A stretch of DNA of 64,000 bases from Pseudomonadota bacterium (GTDB lineage: Bacteria; Pseudomonadota; Alphaproteobacteria; Sneathiellales; Sneathiellaceae). The stretch lies in NCBI GenBank assembly GCA_024743055.1, contig JANSXH010000003.1:228384-292383 (forward strand), given 5' to 3'. Under the pieces are notes generated by a model, which had not been told where the DNA came from, ran no database searches, and worked only from the letters and a program-made list of their open reading frames with translations. A program made the position numbers and the translations under genes. Of the stretch, positions 46,277-56,406 are shown piece by piece. Position 1 is the stretch's first letter, and each line of letters starts with the position of its first letter.

Positions 46277-46495
46277 CTGCGTCACCCCGTAATTCTTAAT
46301 CGAAATCAAACTGTCTAAAAACATAAAAAAGATGTCGATATAAAGGCTCGGCCTCTCCTGGCCTGCCCTCAACCGGCATCTTTGTCATCGTAAAACTAAT
46401 TTTGCTTTTGTGCTCCAGTTATTCCGGCCTATATTCGCAGAGGGCGTCTTAACGAATTATGAACAAATGCGCTTTGAGCGCCAAGAGGACATAAA

Positions 46496-47116
46496 ATGGC
46501 TCATGATCACAAGCATGGCGACCCCTTGCCGGAGACGGTTTTGAGGGTCAAAAGCCTAGAATCCCTGCTGGTTGAGAAGGGTTTGGTCGAAACCGAAGCC
46601 CTGGATGCCCTAATCGACCGATATGAAAACAAAGTTGGTCCAAAAAACGGCGCTAAAGTTGTTGCCCGGGCTTGGAATGACCCTGATTACAAGCGCAGGC
46701 TGCTTGCTGACAGCACGGCAGCCATTGCTGAGTTTGGCTTCACCGGCGCTCAGGGCGAGGAGATGGTAGCGGTCGAAAATACAGATAATGTGCATAATGT
46801 GGTCGTTTGCACCCTTTGTTCCTGTTATCCTTGGCCGGTGCTTGGTCTTCCCCCGGTCTGGTACAAGTCGCCTCCTTACCGGTCCCGAGTGGTGCGTGAG
46901 CCAAGAGAGGTTCTAAAAGAATTTGGGACGGAATTGCCGAATTCAACGGAAGTTCGGGTCTGGGATAGCACTGCCGAAACCCGGTATTTGGTCATTCCGA
47001 AGCGTCCGGAGGGAACGGATGGCCTCTCGGAAGAAGAACTTGCCGAGTTGGTAAGCCGCGACAGCATGATCGGGGTAACCGAAGCCTTGTCTCCAAATTC
47101 AGCTGAAGGAGACTGA
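46496..47116 (+). CDS. nthA: Nitrile hydratase alpha subunit (cobalt type)
   Basis: [44 protein letters not shown] metal site. Confidence 0.96.
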   Translation: MAHDHKHGDPLPETVLRVKSLESLLVEKGLVETEALDALIDRYENKVGPKNGAKVVARAWNDPDYKRRLLADSTAAIAEFGFTGAQGEEMVAVENTDNVHNVVVCTLCSCYPWPVLGLPPVWYKSPPYRSRVVREPREVLKEFGTELPNSTEVRVWDSTAETRYLVIPKRPEGTDGLSEEELAELVSRDSMIGVTEALSPNSAEGD

Positions 47117-47117
47117 C

Positions 47118-47777
47118 ATGGACAGTGTACATGATATGGGCGGGATGCATGGAATGGGTCCGGTCGAAGCCGAAGAGGATGAGCCGATATTTCATGGCGA
47201 TTGGGAAAAACGCATGTTCGCCATGAATAACGCCATCAGCGCCTTAGGCGTTCGAAATATTGATGAATCCCGTCATGCCCGTGAGCGGATGAACCCAGGA
47301 GAGTATCTGAGCAGCAGCTACTATGAAATCTGGTTGAGCGGGCTGGTCCGGACTTTGACGGAAAAGGGGCTGATCTCGGAAGAGGAATTGGCTGGCGCCG
47401 TGGCGCCACGTCCTGTAACAACTCCGAAACCAGCGCTCAGTGCTGACAATGTGGATCATGTGATGAGTAAGGGTGGGACCTATCTCGTCAAAAGCGATCT
47501 GGTTCCAGCATTTGACGTAGGCCAGGCCGTGAAGACCAAAAACATTCACCCCGCCGGGCATACGCGATTACCGAGATATGCGAGAGGACATGAAGGGGTT
47601 ATCCATGCCTCTTATGGCGTGCATGTTTTTCCAGATGCGAATGCCCACGGTCCTGATCGTCCGCAGCCCCTGTATAACGTCAAATTCTCCTCTAGAGAGC
47701 TTTGGGGGAAAGATGGAACGGAGAGTGATTTCATTTACATTGATCTTTGGGAAGATTATCTGGAGGAGGTCAAATGA
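47118..47777 (+). CDS. nthB: Nitrile hydratase beta subunit
   Basis: VHDMGGMHGMGPVEAEEDEPIFHGDWEKRMFAMN; RLPRYARGHEGVIHASYGVHVFPDANAHG. Confidence 0.96.
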   Translation: MDSVHDMGGMHGMGPVEAEEDEPIFHGDWEKRMFAMNNAISALGVRNIDESRHARERMNPGEYLSSSYYEIWLSGLVRTLTEKGLISEEELAGAVAPRPVTTPKPALSADNVDHVMSKGGTYLVKSDLVPAFDVGQAVKTKNIHPAGHTRLPRYARGHEGVIHASYGVHVFPDANAHGPDRPQPLYNVKFSSRELWGKDGTESDFIYIDLWEDYLEEVK

Positions 47778-48139
47778 CGCCAGACATGCTTGCTCTCGAT
47801 CCAACTTTGGAATCAATTGATATCCCAAGGGATGAAGAGGGGCCCGTATTTGAAGAACCCTGGCAGGCTCAAGCTTTTGCGCTGACGGTTAAACTTAATG
47901 AAGCGGGTCAGTTTACCTGGTCTGAATGGGCTGAGATATTCGGCGCTGAGATTGCCACCGCGACGTCAAAAGGCGAAGGCTGTGGTAACAATGCTTACTA
48001 TCTCTGTTGGCTGGCAGCACTTGAAAAAATTGTCAGTCATAAAAACCTTCTGACAGTGGAACAGTTGGCGGGTCGCAAAGAAGAATGGCGCTATGCAAGT
48101 GAGCATACGGAGCATGGTCAGCCGATTGAGCTAAAATAG
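47774..48139 (+). CDS. Nitrile hydratase accessory/activator protein
   Basis: ATGA overlap with nthB; PVFEEPWQAQAFALTVKLNEAGQFTWSEWAEIFGAEI. Confidence 0.9.
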   Translation: MTPDMLALDPTLESIDIPRDEEGPVFEEPWQAQAFALTVKLNEAGQFTWSEWAEIFGAEIATATSKGEGCGNNAYYLCWLAALEKIVSHKNLLTVEQLAGRKEEWRYASEHTEHGQPIELK

Positions 48140-48164
48140 ATTGCATTTGGTCTTTTTGGCCTCT

Positions 48165-48467
48165 ATGTCTCCTGCACCTATTGCAACAAGGATTGGAACA
48201 GCCGTGTCAGAGACAGATCACCCTGCCGCTCCCGACAGTGAAACCCGGGAGAAACTCGAGAAAGCCGCGAAGATTATTACCGGCCATCTCGACAAGGCTT
48301 TGCAAGACTGTATAGAAGCCGGGCTTGAGCGGGAACATTTCACGGCAGGTGTTATCGCCACTATGATGCAGGCCGTTGAAACCAGCCTTGGCGGCAATTC
48401 GGTCTCCGCGTTGCAGGAGATGGCGGAAATGGCCGCGGAACATGAAGATGACAAGCCGCTTCAGTAG
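48165..48467 (+). CDS. Hypothetical ~100-aa protein downstream of nitrile hydratase operon
   Basis: ORF on same strand, 25 nt downstream (start uncertain: 48141, 48165 or 48204). Confidence 0.5.
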   Translation: MSPAPIATRIGTAVSETDHPAAPDSETREKLEKAAKIITGHLDKALQDCIEAGLEREHFTAGVIATMMQAVETSLGGNSVSALQEMAEMAAEHEDDKPLQ

Positions 48468-48488
48468 AAGCGACTTGTGAGTGTTTCT

Positions 48489-50000
48489 TCAGTCTGGCGT
48501 ATGGATCGGAAGCTCCAAAAGTGCCCGCCGCCTGAGCCATTGACTGGGGCGATAGCGGTCCTCACCGGTGATCGCCTGCAAGTTTTCCAATATCTGTAAA
48601 GTATTGCGGGAGCCCATATTTTCGGCAAGTTCCACGGATCCAAGCGGGTAGTTCAGACCTAGCTTCATCCCCTTGTCGATATCTTCCGGTGTCGCCACAC
48701 CGATCTGTGCCATTTCACAGCCGAGATTGGCAATCATCGCCCGGATGCGCTGAGCGACAAAGCCAGGACAATCCTTGATGCGAGTGACACCACCTGAAAC
48801 TTTAGCCATCAGAGCCATGACAGACTGGACACTCCCATCATCTGCACCTGGGGCCGCCATGACTGTGGCGTGGCTGTAGACGCCCGTATGGGTGTCAATG
48901 GAAACAAGCCTTTTGGAATCAAGCCCAAGCCTGTTTGAAAGTGCTGTACAATCCTCACCGATCGGGTCTGCAACAATGGGAGATGACCCATCATCGGTTT
49001 CCAATACGGCCACACCTGTCTCACGGAGCAGAGCTGATAAACTCTCTGAAGGCTCAGCCAATACCACTTTGGTTGCAGGCTCAGCAGAAATAGAGGAGCC
49101 GGTCTCAGGACGAATGATTGTTCCGTCTTCCGCATAATCGTAGAATCCGGCTTTGGTTTTCCGTCCCAGACGACCTGCTTCCATCATGCTTTCGTGCAAG
49201 GGATAGGTGGACAGTCTTTTATCTTGAAAATAGCCGTTATAGATGATCTGGCTGACAGGATAATTAACGTCAATGCCTGTTAAGTCCATCAGTTCAAACG
49301 GGCCCATACGAAACCCGCAAGCATCCCGCATGATGGCGTCCACTTCAAACGGGCTGGCCACACCTTCCGAAACGATCCGCAATGCTTCTGTTGTATAAGC
49401 GCGTCCTCCCAGATTAACGAGGAAGCCAGGGGCATCCTTGACGATAACGGGAACACGCCCCATACGCTTGCCGATGATTTCTAGAGCTTGGGTAACCTTT
49501 GCTGAGGTGTCTGTCCCGTTGATTACCTCTACCAGTTTCATCAATGGCACCGGATTGAAGAAATGCAGGCCAGCTATACGGCCGCGATGGGTGCAGGCAG
49601 ATGCAATGGATGAGATACGAATGCTAGACGTATTTGAGGCAATAATGGCGTCTGGGCGGACTATTTTTTCAAGGCTTTGGAATACCTGCCTTTTAATATC
49701 AATATTTTCTACGATGGCCTCAACCACCAGGTCACAGTCCTTCAGGTCCTCAAGCGAGGAGGCCGTGCCGAGTTTTGATTTTGCGGCTTCGCCTTCATCC
49801 GGCTGCATACGGTTTTTCTCAACCGTACGGTCTACCATCGAATGGATAAAATCAACGGCCGCCGCCGCAGCGCCTTCTGCCGCATCAAAAATAACCACGG
49901 ACATGCCGCCTGTTGCCGAGACTTGAGCAATCCCGCGCCCCATGGCGCCTGCGCCGACGACGCCAACTTTCAGGTCCTGTTTTCCGGGGTCTAATGCCAT
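48489..50000 (-). CDS. 3-hydroxyacyl-CoA dehydrogenase
   Basis: VGVVGAGAMGRGIAQVSATGGMSVVIFD; IASNTSSIRISSIA; GLHFFNPVPLMKLVEVI; two C-terminal 3HCDH repeats. Confidence 0.93.
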   Translation of the reverse strand: MALDPGKQDLKVGVVGAGAMGRGIAQVSATGGMSVVIFDAAEGAAAAAVDFIHSMVDRTVEKNRMQPDEGEAAKSKLGTASSLEDLKDCDLVVEAIVENIDIKRQVFQSLEKIVRPDAIIASNTSSIRISSIASACTHRGRIAGLHFFNPVPLMKLVEVINGTDTSAKVTQALEIIGKRMGRVPVIVKDAPGFLVNLGGRAYTTEALRIVSEGVASPFEVDAIMRDACGFRMGPFELMDLTGIDVNYPVSQIIYNGYFQDKRLSTYPLHESMMEAGRLGRKTKAGFYDYAEDGTIIRPETGSSISAEPATKVVLAEPSESLSALLRETGVAVLETDDGSSPIVADPIGEDCTALSNRLGLDSKRLVSIDTHTGVYSHATVMAAPGADDGSVQSVMALMAKVSGGVTRIKDCPGFVAQRIRAMIANLGCEMAQIGVATPEDIDKGMKLGLNYPLGSVELAENMGSRNTLQILENLQAITGEDRYRPSQWLRRRALLELPIHTPD

Positions 50001-50077
50001 GACTTTATCCTATTTGTTGTTTTTGTTGTGAATTTTTGCCCTGTTATACCGTGCGAGGGGTATTTGTGAAGCCTAAC

Positions 50078-50108
50078 CTTGATGAAGAGATGAAAAATTA
50101 CTACATAT
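50078..50108 (+). promoter_or_regulatory. Candidate sigma-32 (RpoH) promoter for hsp20
   Basis: CTTGAT-N17-CTACATAT, close to the alphaproteobacterial heat-shock consensus. Confidence 0.55.
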
Positions 50109-50115
50109 TGACAAG

Positions 50116-50183
50116 ACGGTGCCTGAACAGGGCCGTTATCTGGAATTGAGAATGTCCGGAAAAATACTCGCTCATTCGAGGAG
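50116..50183 (+). promoter_or_regulatory. Candidate ROSE-like RNA thermometer in hsp20 5' UTR
   Basis: Hairpin 50116-50136 (acggtgcctgaacagggccgt) and SD-sequestering ctcgctcattcgag with UCGCU (50168-50172) opposite gaggag. Confidence 0.4.
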
Positions 50184-50192
50184 AAAAAAGAT

Positions 50193-50648
50193 ATGCCGCG
50201 CGTGACCACCTTCAATAGCCCGTTAATGCTGGGTTTCGATCATTTTGAGCAGATGCTAGAGCAGCTCTCGAAATCGAGTGGAGAAGGCTATCCGCCCTAC
50301 AATATCGAGCAGATTGAGCCGGGTAAGTTGAGAATAATCCTCGCAGTTGCAGGATTTCTTGAGGATGATCTACAAATAACACTAGAACAAAATCAGCTTA
50401 TCGTTCAAGGTAAGCAGCAAGAAGATACGGATCGCGTTTTTCTGCACCGTGGAATTGCCTCTCGGCAGTTTCAGAAGAAATTTGTTCTTGCGGAAGGTGT
50501 AGAAGTGACGGGAGCGGAAATGGATAACGGGCTTCTGAACATTGACATTGATCTGCCCTTACCGAATGTAGACAGACGGCAGATTGAGATTAAGAAGAAG
50601 ACCCACAAAAAAGATATGAAAACAATTGATTCAAAAGATGTGAATTGA
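50193..50648 (+). CDS. Hsp20/alpha-crystallin small heat-shock protein
   Basis: YPPYNIEQIEPGKLRIILAVAGFLEDDLQITLEQNQLIVQGKQ...FLHRGIASRQFQKKFVLAEGVEVTGAEMDNGLLNIDI. Confidence 0.95.
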   Translation: MPRVTTFNSPLMLGFDHFEQMLEQLSKSSGEGYPPYNIEQIEPGKLRIILAVAGFLEDDLQITLEQNQLIVQGKQQEDTDRVFLHRGIASRQFQKKFVLAEGVEVTGAEMDNGLLNIDIDLPLPNVDRRQIEIKKKTHKKDMKTIDSKDVN

Positions 50649-50685
50649 TCAGTGCAAAGTATCGAGTGTCAGCAGGAGTATTAAT

Positions 50686-50904
50686 ATGCAATATCAGGAA
50701 GCCACATTACGCCAGTTAAGCCCGGCTGCCTTTGGCATGCTTGGGTCGATGGATATGGCCTATATTCGTGCCATCAAAACGGAAGACGAGATTTCCTATG
50801 GGATTTTTGCTGGAAACGGCGAAAAGCTTGGAGAAGAAAAATCAGCTGACCTGGCACTTGTTGTCGCCCGGCAGAACGATTTCGAGGCCTTTCTCATCAA
50901 CTAA
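50686..50904 (+). CDS. DUF1150-family protein
   Basis: 72-aa ORF following hsp20 as commonly seen in alphaproteobacteria; YGIFAGNGEKLG, LALVVARQNDFE. Confidence 0.85.
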   Translation: MQYQEATLRQLSPAAFGMLGSMDMAYIRAIKTEDEISYGIFAGNGEKLGEEKSADLALVVARQNDFEAFLIN

Positions 50905-50910
50905 TCTGCT

Positions 50911-51936
50911 TTACTGAACTGTAATTTCAGTATTGTCTTGAAGGGTAAACCCTTCTCGCCGAAGTGTAAATTCACCGCGGTACAGCCCTTTTTTCCAGCC
51001 AGCTTTAGGCCTTTTGACGCCAGAGTAAAAATATTTCGAAATCTGATCTTTCTGCGCAGGTTTTGACACATATTCCCGAAGAACCTCACCGTCAGGATTT
51101 TTGATCCTGATCTCAACAATATCTCCCTTCTGTGAGCCGAAATACAGGGCTGAAAATATGAGGGTTGGACTGTTGGAGGAGAGAGTTTCTTGGTGAAATT
51201 CACCGCTTTCAAGCTGGCGCCGGCTTTTTGGAATATCTATCGAAAACCCTGATGAGAGAAGCCCAGTTGGAACATAGGTGACAAGACTTCGTGCTTCAGG
51301 GGTCCACAGGTTTTTTTCCGTATGTGTGCAAGGTGTTGTTTTCTGGGGGCCTGAGAAAGGGTCGATGACTTTTTTGCGAGACATGACTTGAAAATGAAGA
51401 TGTGGAAAGGATGTTAGGCCTGACATCCCTACATATCCTAGCGGATCTCCTTTTTTAATTTTCTGTCCCTCAGTAACCTTCAAACTACCCTTCTTAAGAT
51501 GGCTGTAGATACTTGACCAGCCGTCACCATGCGAAACAATGATAGCATTGCCTAATCCCAGCTTTCGGATCTGGGCACGAATTTCTTCGGTATAATCCTC
51601 AAAATACTGATCCTCAATTCCATCTCTCACTTTAACAACCTTGCCGTCCGCGGCTGCCAATACAGCGACCCCTTCGTCCATTTGCGAGACGGTTTTAAGG
51701 CGAATATCAGTTCCTTTATGGGTATTGTAGGAAAGAGGCCCACACATGTAGTCCTTTGCCCCTTTACCGGGATCCATATCAACATACTGCTGAATAAAGC
51801 ATGTCTTCCCGAGATCACAATTTATTGGCAGCCCGAATTCAGGAGCCCCGTTAGCATCGACGAAAGGGACGAAGGTAAAGAGTAAGGCGCCAAAAAGACT
51901 TCGGAAGCTAAATAAATTTACGGCAACTCGCATCAC
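50911..51936 (-). CDS. M23-family (LytM) metallopeptidase, secreted
   Basis: Signal peptide; SYNTHKGTDIRL; VSHGDGWSSIYSHLKKG; GLTSFPHLHFQV. Confidence 0.92.
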   Translation of the reverse strand: MMRVAVNLFSFRSLFGALLFTFVPFVDANGAPEFGLPINCDLGKTCFIQQYVDMDPGKGAKDYMCGPLSYNTHKGTDIRLKTVSQMDEGVAVLAAADGKVVKVRDGIEDQYFEDYTEEIRAQIRKLGLGNAIIVSHGDGWSSIYSHLKKGSLKVTEGQKIKKGDPLGYVGMSGLTSFPHLHFQVMSRKKVIDPFSGPQKTTPCTHTEKNLWTPEARSLVTYVPTGLLSSGFSIDIPKSRRQLESGEFHQETLSSNSPTLIFSALYFGSQKGDIVEIRIKNPDGEVLREYVSKPAQKDQISKYFYSGVKRPKAGWKKGLYRGEFTLRREGFTLQDNTEITVQ

Positions 51937-52688
51937 TAAAAGCTAGAAGACTTATGTGTCCAAAGAATGTCGCCACCCACGGCAATTGAAGGATCCAATT
52001 TCATAAACTGATGGGTGTTGCTATCAAGGCGATACGGAATATAGTCGAGCCCTTCAAGAAAGGACCATACCATCTCCTTTGTCGCTCCCGCTCTTTTCAA
52101 ATAGTCATCATTGATTTCTATATAAATGACTGGTTTTAGTGTTTTAAGCGCTTCTTCTGCTCCTTGCAGCATATTGAGTTCAAACCCTTCAATATCCGCC
52201 TTAATAAAATCCAGTCTTTCGATGGATAGAGCTTTAATTACGTCATCTATGGTGAAGGCGGCGCAAACGTCTTTGACAAGCTTATACCGGGTTTCACTAT
52301 CGCCTATATCGCTTGACAAGCGGGTGAGGCCGAACCCGAAAACATTTTTTCTTTTTTCAGGCATAGACAGTGAAGTTAGCTGGTTTGAATTATCGAGTGC
52401 AATAGGAAGGACCACGCAGTTTTTGCAGTTGTTCCACCAAAGCGCCGGTCTTAGAACTGTGCGGGCATAGCTTCCCGGCTCAACACAAAACACAGTCCCG
52501 TTGGCTGCTAGTTTAGAAAAAATCTTGGCAAATTGCCCGGCATGTGCACCAACGTCAAAAACGACAGCGTCTACTGGAACCAGCTTTCTAAAAAGCTCAA
52601 TATGATCTTTGTGATGCTGCTTGAAGATAGCTTTGAAGCTATGTGCCAGCCAGGATCCGGTTAACTTCCATTGGAAATACTCGGCCAA
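51936..52688 (-). CDS. FkbM-family methyltransferase
   Basis: AVVFDVGAHAGQFAKIFSKLA; DFIKADIEGFELNMLQGAEEAL. Confidence 0.92.
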   Translation of the reverse strand: MAEYFQWKLTGSWLAHSFKAIFKQHHKDHIELFRKLVPVDAVVFDVGAHAGQFAKIFSKLAANGTVFCVEPGSYARTVLRPALWWNNCKNCVVLPIALDNSNQLTSLSMPEKRKNVFGFGLTRLSSDIGDSETRYKLVKDVCAAFTIDDVIKALSIERLDFIKADIEGFELNMLQGAEEALKTLKPVIYIEINDDYLKRAGATKEMVWSFLEGLDYIPYRLDSNTHQFMKLDPSIAVGGDILWTHKSSSF

Positions 52689-52762
52689 AGTTATCTGCTC
52701 TTGATTGGATGTCGGACGAACTAATTTAGCAAGTTGAGGTGAATGTGCAAGCGTTGGTTCAA

Positions 52763-53236
52763 TTAGGCTGCGCTTTGCGCACCTTCCTCTGTCAGGACTG
52801 CATAAAGTGCGTCGGCATCTTCGCTGCCTCTTAGCTTCTCACATCGTCCTTTATCCCGCAAGGTGCGTGAGACACGAGCCAGCGCCTTTAAATGATCCGC
52901 ACCGGCGGTTTCAGGGGCCAACAAAAGAAAGATGAGATCGACCGGCAGGTCGTCCATGGCGTCAAAATTGATGCCTGAATCTAACTTCGCAAAAAAGCCG
53001 TGGACATTGTCAAGTTTGGGTAACTTGCCGTGTGGGATCGCAATCCCCTGACCAATGCCAGTTGTGCCCAGTCGCTCACGCTCAAGCAATACGTCCAGCA
53101 CTTCGCGCTCGGCGCATCCGGTCGCCGCGGCGGCACGCCGGGCAAGTTCCTGCAAGGCCTGTTTTTTGCTGGTTGCTTTGATATCTGCAAAAACAGTATT
53201 CGGACTGATAAGGTCAGTAATTTCCATGATACTCAT
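52763..53236 (-). CDS. ptsN: PTS IIA-like nitrogen-regulatory protein PtsN
   Basis: LERERLGTTGIGQGIAIPHGKLPKLD; VDLIFLLLAPETAGADHLKALARVSR. Confidence 0.95.
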   Translation of the reverse strand: MSIMEITDLISPNTVFADIKATSKKQALQELARRAAAATGCAEREVLDVLLERERLGTTGIGQGIAIPHGKLPKLDNVHGFFAKLDSGINFDAMDDLPVDLIFLLLAPETAGADHLKALARVSRTLRDKGRCEKLRGSEDADALYAVLTEEGAQSAA

Positions 53237-53270
53237 GCTAAGTGGTTATTGGACCTGGAAAAACAAGTAT

Positions 53271-53927
53271 TCAGGCTGATTTTTCAGCTGCGTTTACTTC
53301 CGGGTCGATCCAGCCGATGTTGCCATCAGCGCGCCGGTATACAACATTCAGACCATTCGTCTGCGTGTTGTGAAACATCATTGCCGGTAAATTCGCGAGA
53401 TCCATTCTCATGACGGCTTCACCGACAGAACAAGACGGAATGTCCGCTTTGCTTTCAGCAACGATTATCGGTTGCCAATCTTCGGAAGCCACCGTTTCAG
53501 GCTCTTCCTCCTCAGGCTCTGGTGCCAGAATATAAGTCTGTGCCGCAAAGGACTGTTTGGCGTTGTAACGCTCTTTTCCGTGATGGCTTTTCAGACGTCT
53601 CTTATAGCGGCGTAACTGTTTTTCAATACGTTCAGCCGCTGTATCGAAGCTGTTATAAGCATCCGTATGATCTGCGGATGCAGATACATCTATGCCAGAG
53701 CCAATATGGACGCTGCATTCCGTGTGAAAATTATGGTTGTTGCGACTCAAGGTCACCTGAGCATCGATGGCATTGTCAAAATACTTGGTTACACCAGCTT
53801 CAAGGCTGTCTTCGATATGCTCCCGAAGGGCATCTCCGACATCCATTTGCTTACCTTTAACAATCACGTGCATATTTGGGTCCAATTCTTGAGGTGAAAC
53901 GAATTTCATCCCGCTAAAAGCGCTCAA
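53271..53927 (-). CDS. hpf: Long-form ribosome hibernation promoting factor (start may be internal)
   Basis: VIVKGKQMDVGDALREHIEDSLEAGVTKYFDNAIDAQVTLSR; C-terminal long-HPF domain; between rpoN and ptsN. Confidence 0.93.
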   Translation of the reverse strand: MSAFSGMKFVSPQELDPNMHVIVKGKQMDVGDALREHIEDSLEAGVTKYFDNAIDAQVTLSRNNHNFHTECSVHIGSGIDVSASADHTDAYNSFDTAAERIEKQLRRYKRRLKSHHGKERYNAKQSFAAQTYILAPEPEEEEPETVASEDWQPIIVAESKADIPSCSVGEAVMRMDLANLPAMMFHNTQTNGLNVVYRRADGNIGWIDPEVNAAEKSA

Positions 53928-54032
53928 TTCAAATCGCGGGCGGGAACATAGTTTTTGCGTGCAGCGTTGTCAACACATGGTATTGAAATTGGCAGCAGGC
54001 TTTTTTGGTAAATTCATTTTCTGTATCCCCGG

Positions 54033-55592
54033 TTATGAAGCGATCAATTGCTTCTTCAATCTTCGACGTTGTACGGAAGAGGGAATCTTCATAGCATCAC
54101 GATACTTCGCGACAGTCCGGCGTGCAATATCTATCCCCTCCAATTTCATTAATTCAACGATTTTGTCGTCAGAAAGTATCTTGTTGGGGGACTCTTCATC
54201 GACCAGTTGCTTCAATTTATGTCGAACAGCTTCAGCTGAATGGGAATCGCCCCCGGACGTCGAGTTGATCGCAGAAGTGAAGAAATACTTCAATTCAAAA
54301 ATACCTCGCTGGGTCGCCACATATTTGTTGGAGGTCACACGGCTTACCGTGCTCTCATGCATATTGATGGCTTCAGCGATGGTCTTGAGATTAAGCGGTT
54401 TGAGAAATTCTATTCCCTGCGAAAAGAACATTTCTTGCTCTTCCACGAGGGCAGTTGCCACTTTTAATATGGTCTGAGCGCGCTGGTCGAGAGATTTGAC
54501 CAGCCAATTTGCGGTATTGAGGCATTCGGAGAGATATTCCTTCTCCTCCTTTTTCTTGGTTTGTGCACTGACGACGGAATAATAACTGTTGTTCACAAGA
54601 ACCTTCGGCAGGGTTTCGCTGTTGAGTTCCACATGCCATCCGCCATCGGGTCGCCGTCTAATGAACACGTCAGGGACAACTGTTTGGGCAACATCGCCGC
54701 CAAACTGTAATCCCGGCTTTGGATCAAGAGATTTAATTTCCGAGATCATGTCGGCCAGGTCTTCTTGATCTACGCCACAAAGCTGCAGCAACCCTTTTAC
54801 ATTTCCGTCGGCGAGCATTTCCAGATTATCAAGCAGGGCTTCAATGGCTGGATCGAACCGGTTGAGTTCCACAAGTTGTAGCATTAGGCAATCTGCCAGA
54901 TCCTTTGCGAAAACCCCTGTTGGTTCCATTTTACGGAGTTGCTCAAGGACGTCCTCCACCATTTCCCGTCCACAACCGAGATTTTCTGAAATCAAATCGA
55001 GGTCTTCGGTCATGTAGCCGCTCTCGCTCACAAGGTCTATGAGGTAGGATCCAATGAGCTTCTGGCTTGGAGATAAAGAAAAGCTGTGTAGTTGTTGTAC
55101 AAGATGGTCATGCAGTGAGAGGTCGTCAGACAGCATATTTTCCAGATTCAGGTCTGAACTGGCAAATGAGGATGTTCCTCCAGAATTGGCAGCCAGATAC
55201 CCCGTATCTGCCGCATCTGCAGACATGGTCTCAGACGGAAGGTCGGAAGCACTATCATTGTTGAACGTATTGTCATAGTCCGCATCTGTATCAAATGCGT
55301 GCTCCTCCGGTCCAGGAGGAGGGGCGTCGTCGGATATCGAAAGGTCTTCTAAGGGCGGTGGATCAACTTCAGTTCCGTCTTGTGCTTGGCTCTGTTCATT
55401 AGTCTGAGCTGGATCGTCTTCTGACACGAGCGCATCTGCTCGCTCCAATAGAGGATTTTTCTCAAGCTCCTGTTCGACATAAGCTGCGAGATCAAGATTG
55501 GAGAGTTGCAAAAGCTTTATCGCTTGTTGCAACTGTGGCGTCATCACCAGTTGTTGGCTTTGTCGTAAATCCAATCTGGGCGTTAAAGCCAT
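54033..55592 (-). CDS. rpoN: RNA polymerase sigma-54 factor
   Basis: LRQSQQLVMTPQLQQAIKLLQLSNLDL; ARRTVAKYRDAMKIPSSVQRRR (RpoN box). Confidence 0.97.
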   Translation of the reverse strand: MALTPRLDLRQSQQLVMTPQLQQAIKLLQLSNLDLAAYVEQELEKNPLLERADALVSEDDPAQTNEQSQAQDGTEVDPPPLEDLSISDDAPPPGPEEHAFDTDADYDNTFNNDSASDLPSETMSADAADTGYLAANSGGTSSFASSDLNLENMLSDDLSLHDHLVQQLHSFSLSPSQKLIGSYLIDLVSESGYMTEDLDLISENLGCGREMVEDVLEQLRKMEPTGVFAKDLADCLMLQLVELNRFDPAIEALLDNLEMLADGNVKGLLQLCGVDQEDLADMISEIKSLDPKPGLQFGGDVAQTVVPDVFIRRRPDGGWHVELNSETLPKVLVNNSYYSVVSAQTKKKEEKEYLSECLNTANWLVKSLDQRAQTILKVATALVEEQEMFFSQGIEFLKPLNLKTIAEAINMHESTVSRVTSNKYVATQRGIFELKYFFTSAINSTSGGDSHSAEAVRHKLKQLVDEESPNKILSDDKIVELMKLEGIDIARRTVAKYRDAMKIPSSVQRRRLKKQLIAS

Positions 55593-55617
55593 TGCTGATT
55601 TTGACCGGTTTCAATCC

Positions 55618-56385
55618 TTAAAGATTGAAACGGTCCCCTAAATAAACCCTTCTCACACCTTCGTCCGCGACAATATCGGCAGGAATACCTTCCTTGAGTA
55701 CACGGCCATCATTAAGTATGTAGGCCCTGTCAATAATATCAAGTGTTTCACGGACGTTATGCTCGGTGATCAGGACACCAATACCCCGGTCTTTTAAGTG
55801 GGATACCAAATCTCTGATGTCACCAACGGCGATGGGATCAATGCCGGCGAGAGGCTCATCAAGCATGATATAGTTGGGCTTGCCGGCCAGTGCTCGTGCA
55901 ATTTCAACTCTTCGCCTCTCTCCGCCGGAAAGAGCCACAGCAGGCGTGCGGCGTAAATGGGAGATGGAGAATTCAGCAAGAAGGCTTTCCAACATATTTT
56001 CCCGCTTCTCCGCAACCGGTTCAATCAGTTCTAGCACGGAGCGAATGTTTTGCTCGACATTCAAACCACGGAAAATTGATGCTTCCTGTGGAAGATATCC
56101 GATCCCGAGTCGAGCCCGTCGGTACATGGGAAGATCGGTAACATCTCTGCCGTCAAGAATGATTGATCCGTAATCAGGCGAAAGAAGACCCGATATGATG
56201 TAGAAGCTTGTGGTTTTACCTGCACCATTCGGGCCCAATAAACCAACAGCTTCACCGCGGTTTACCGTTATGTCCACACCCCTGAGGATTGGGCGCTTCT
56301 TAAAGGATTTCCCAATATTCTGAGCCCTTAGGCCAGAATTCTCGGCAACCAAGCGCGGGCCTTTCTCGACATCCTCAATACTCAT
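55618..56385 (-). CDS. lptB: LPS export ABC transporter ATP-binding protein
   Basis: [38 protein letters not shown]. Confidence 0.96.
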   Translation of the reverse strand: MSIEDVEKGPRLVAENSGLRAQNIGKSFKKRPILRGVDITVNRGEAVGLLGPNGAGKTTSFYIISGLLSPDYGSIILDGRDVTDLPMYRRARLGIGYLPQEASIFRGLNVEQNIRSVLELIEPVAEKRENMLESLLAEFSISHLRRTPAVALSGGERRRVEIARALAGKPNYIMLDEPLAGIDPIAVGDIRDLVSHLKDRGIGVLITEHNVRETLDIIDRAYILNDGRVLKEGIPADIVADEGVRRVYLGDRFNL

Positions 56386-56406
56386 ATTTATTCCACCCCA
56401 TATACG

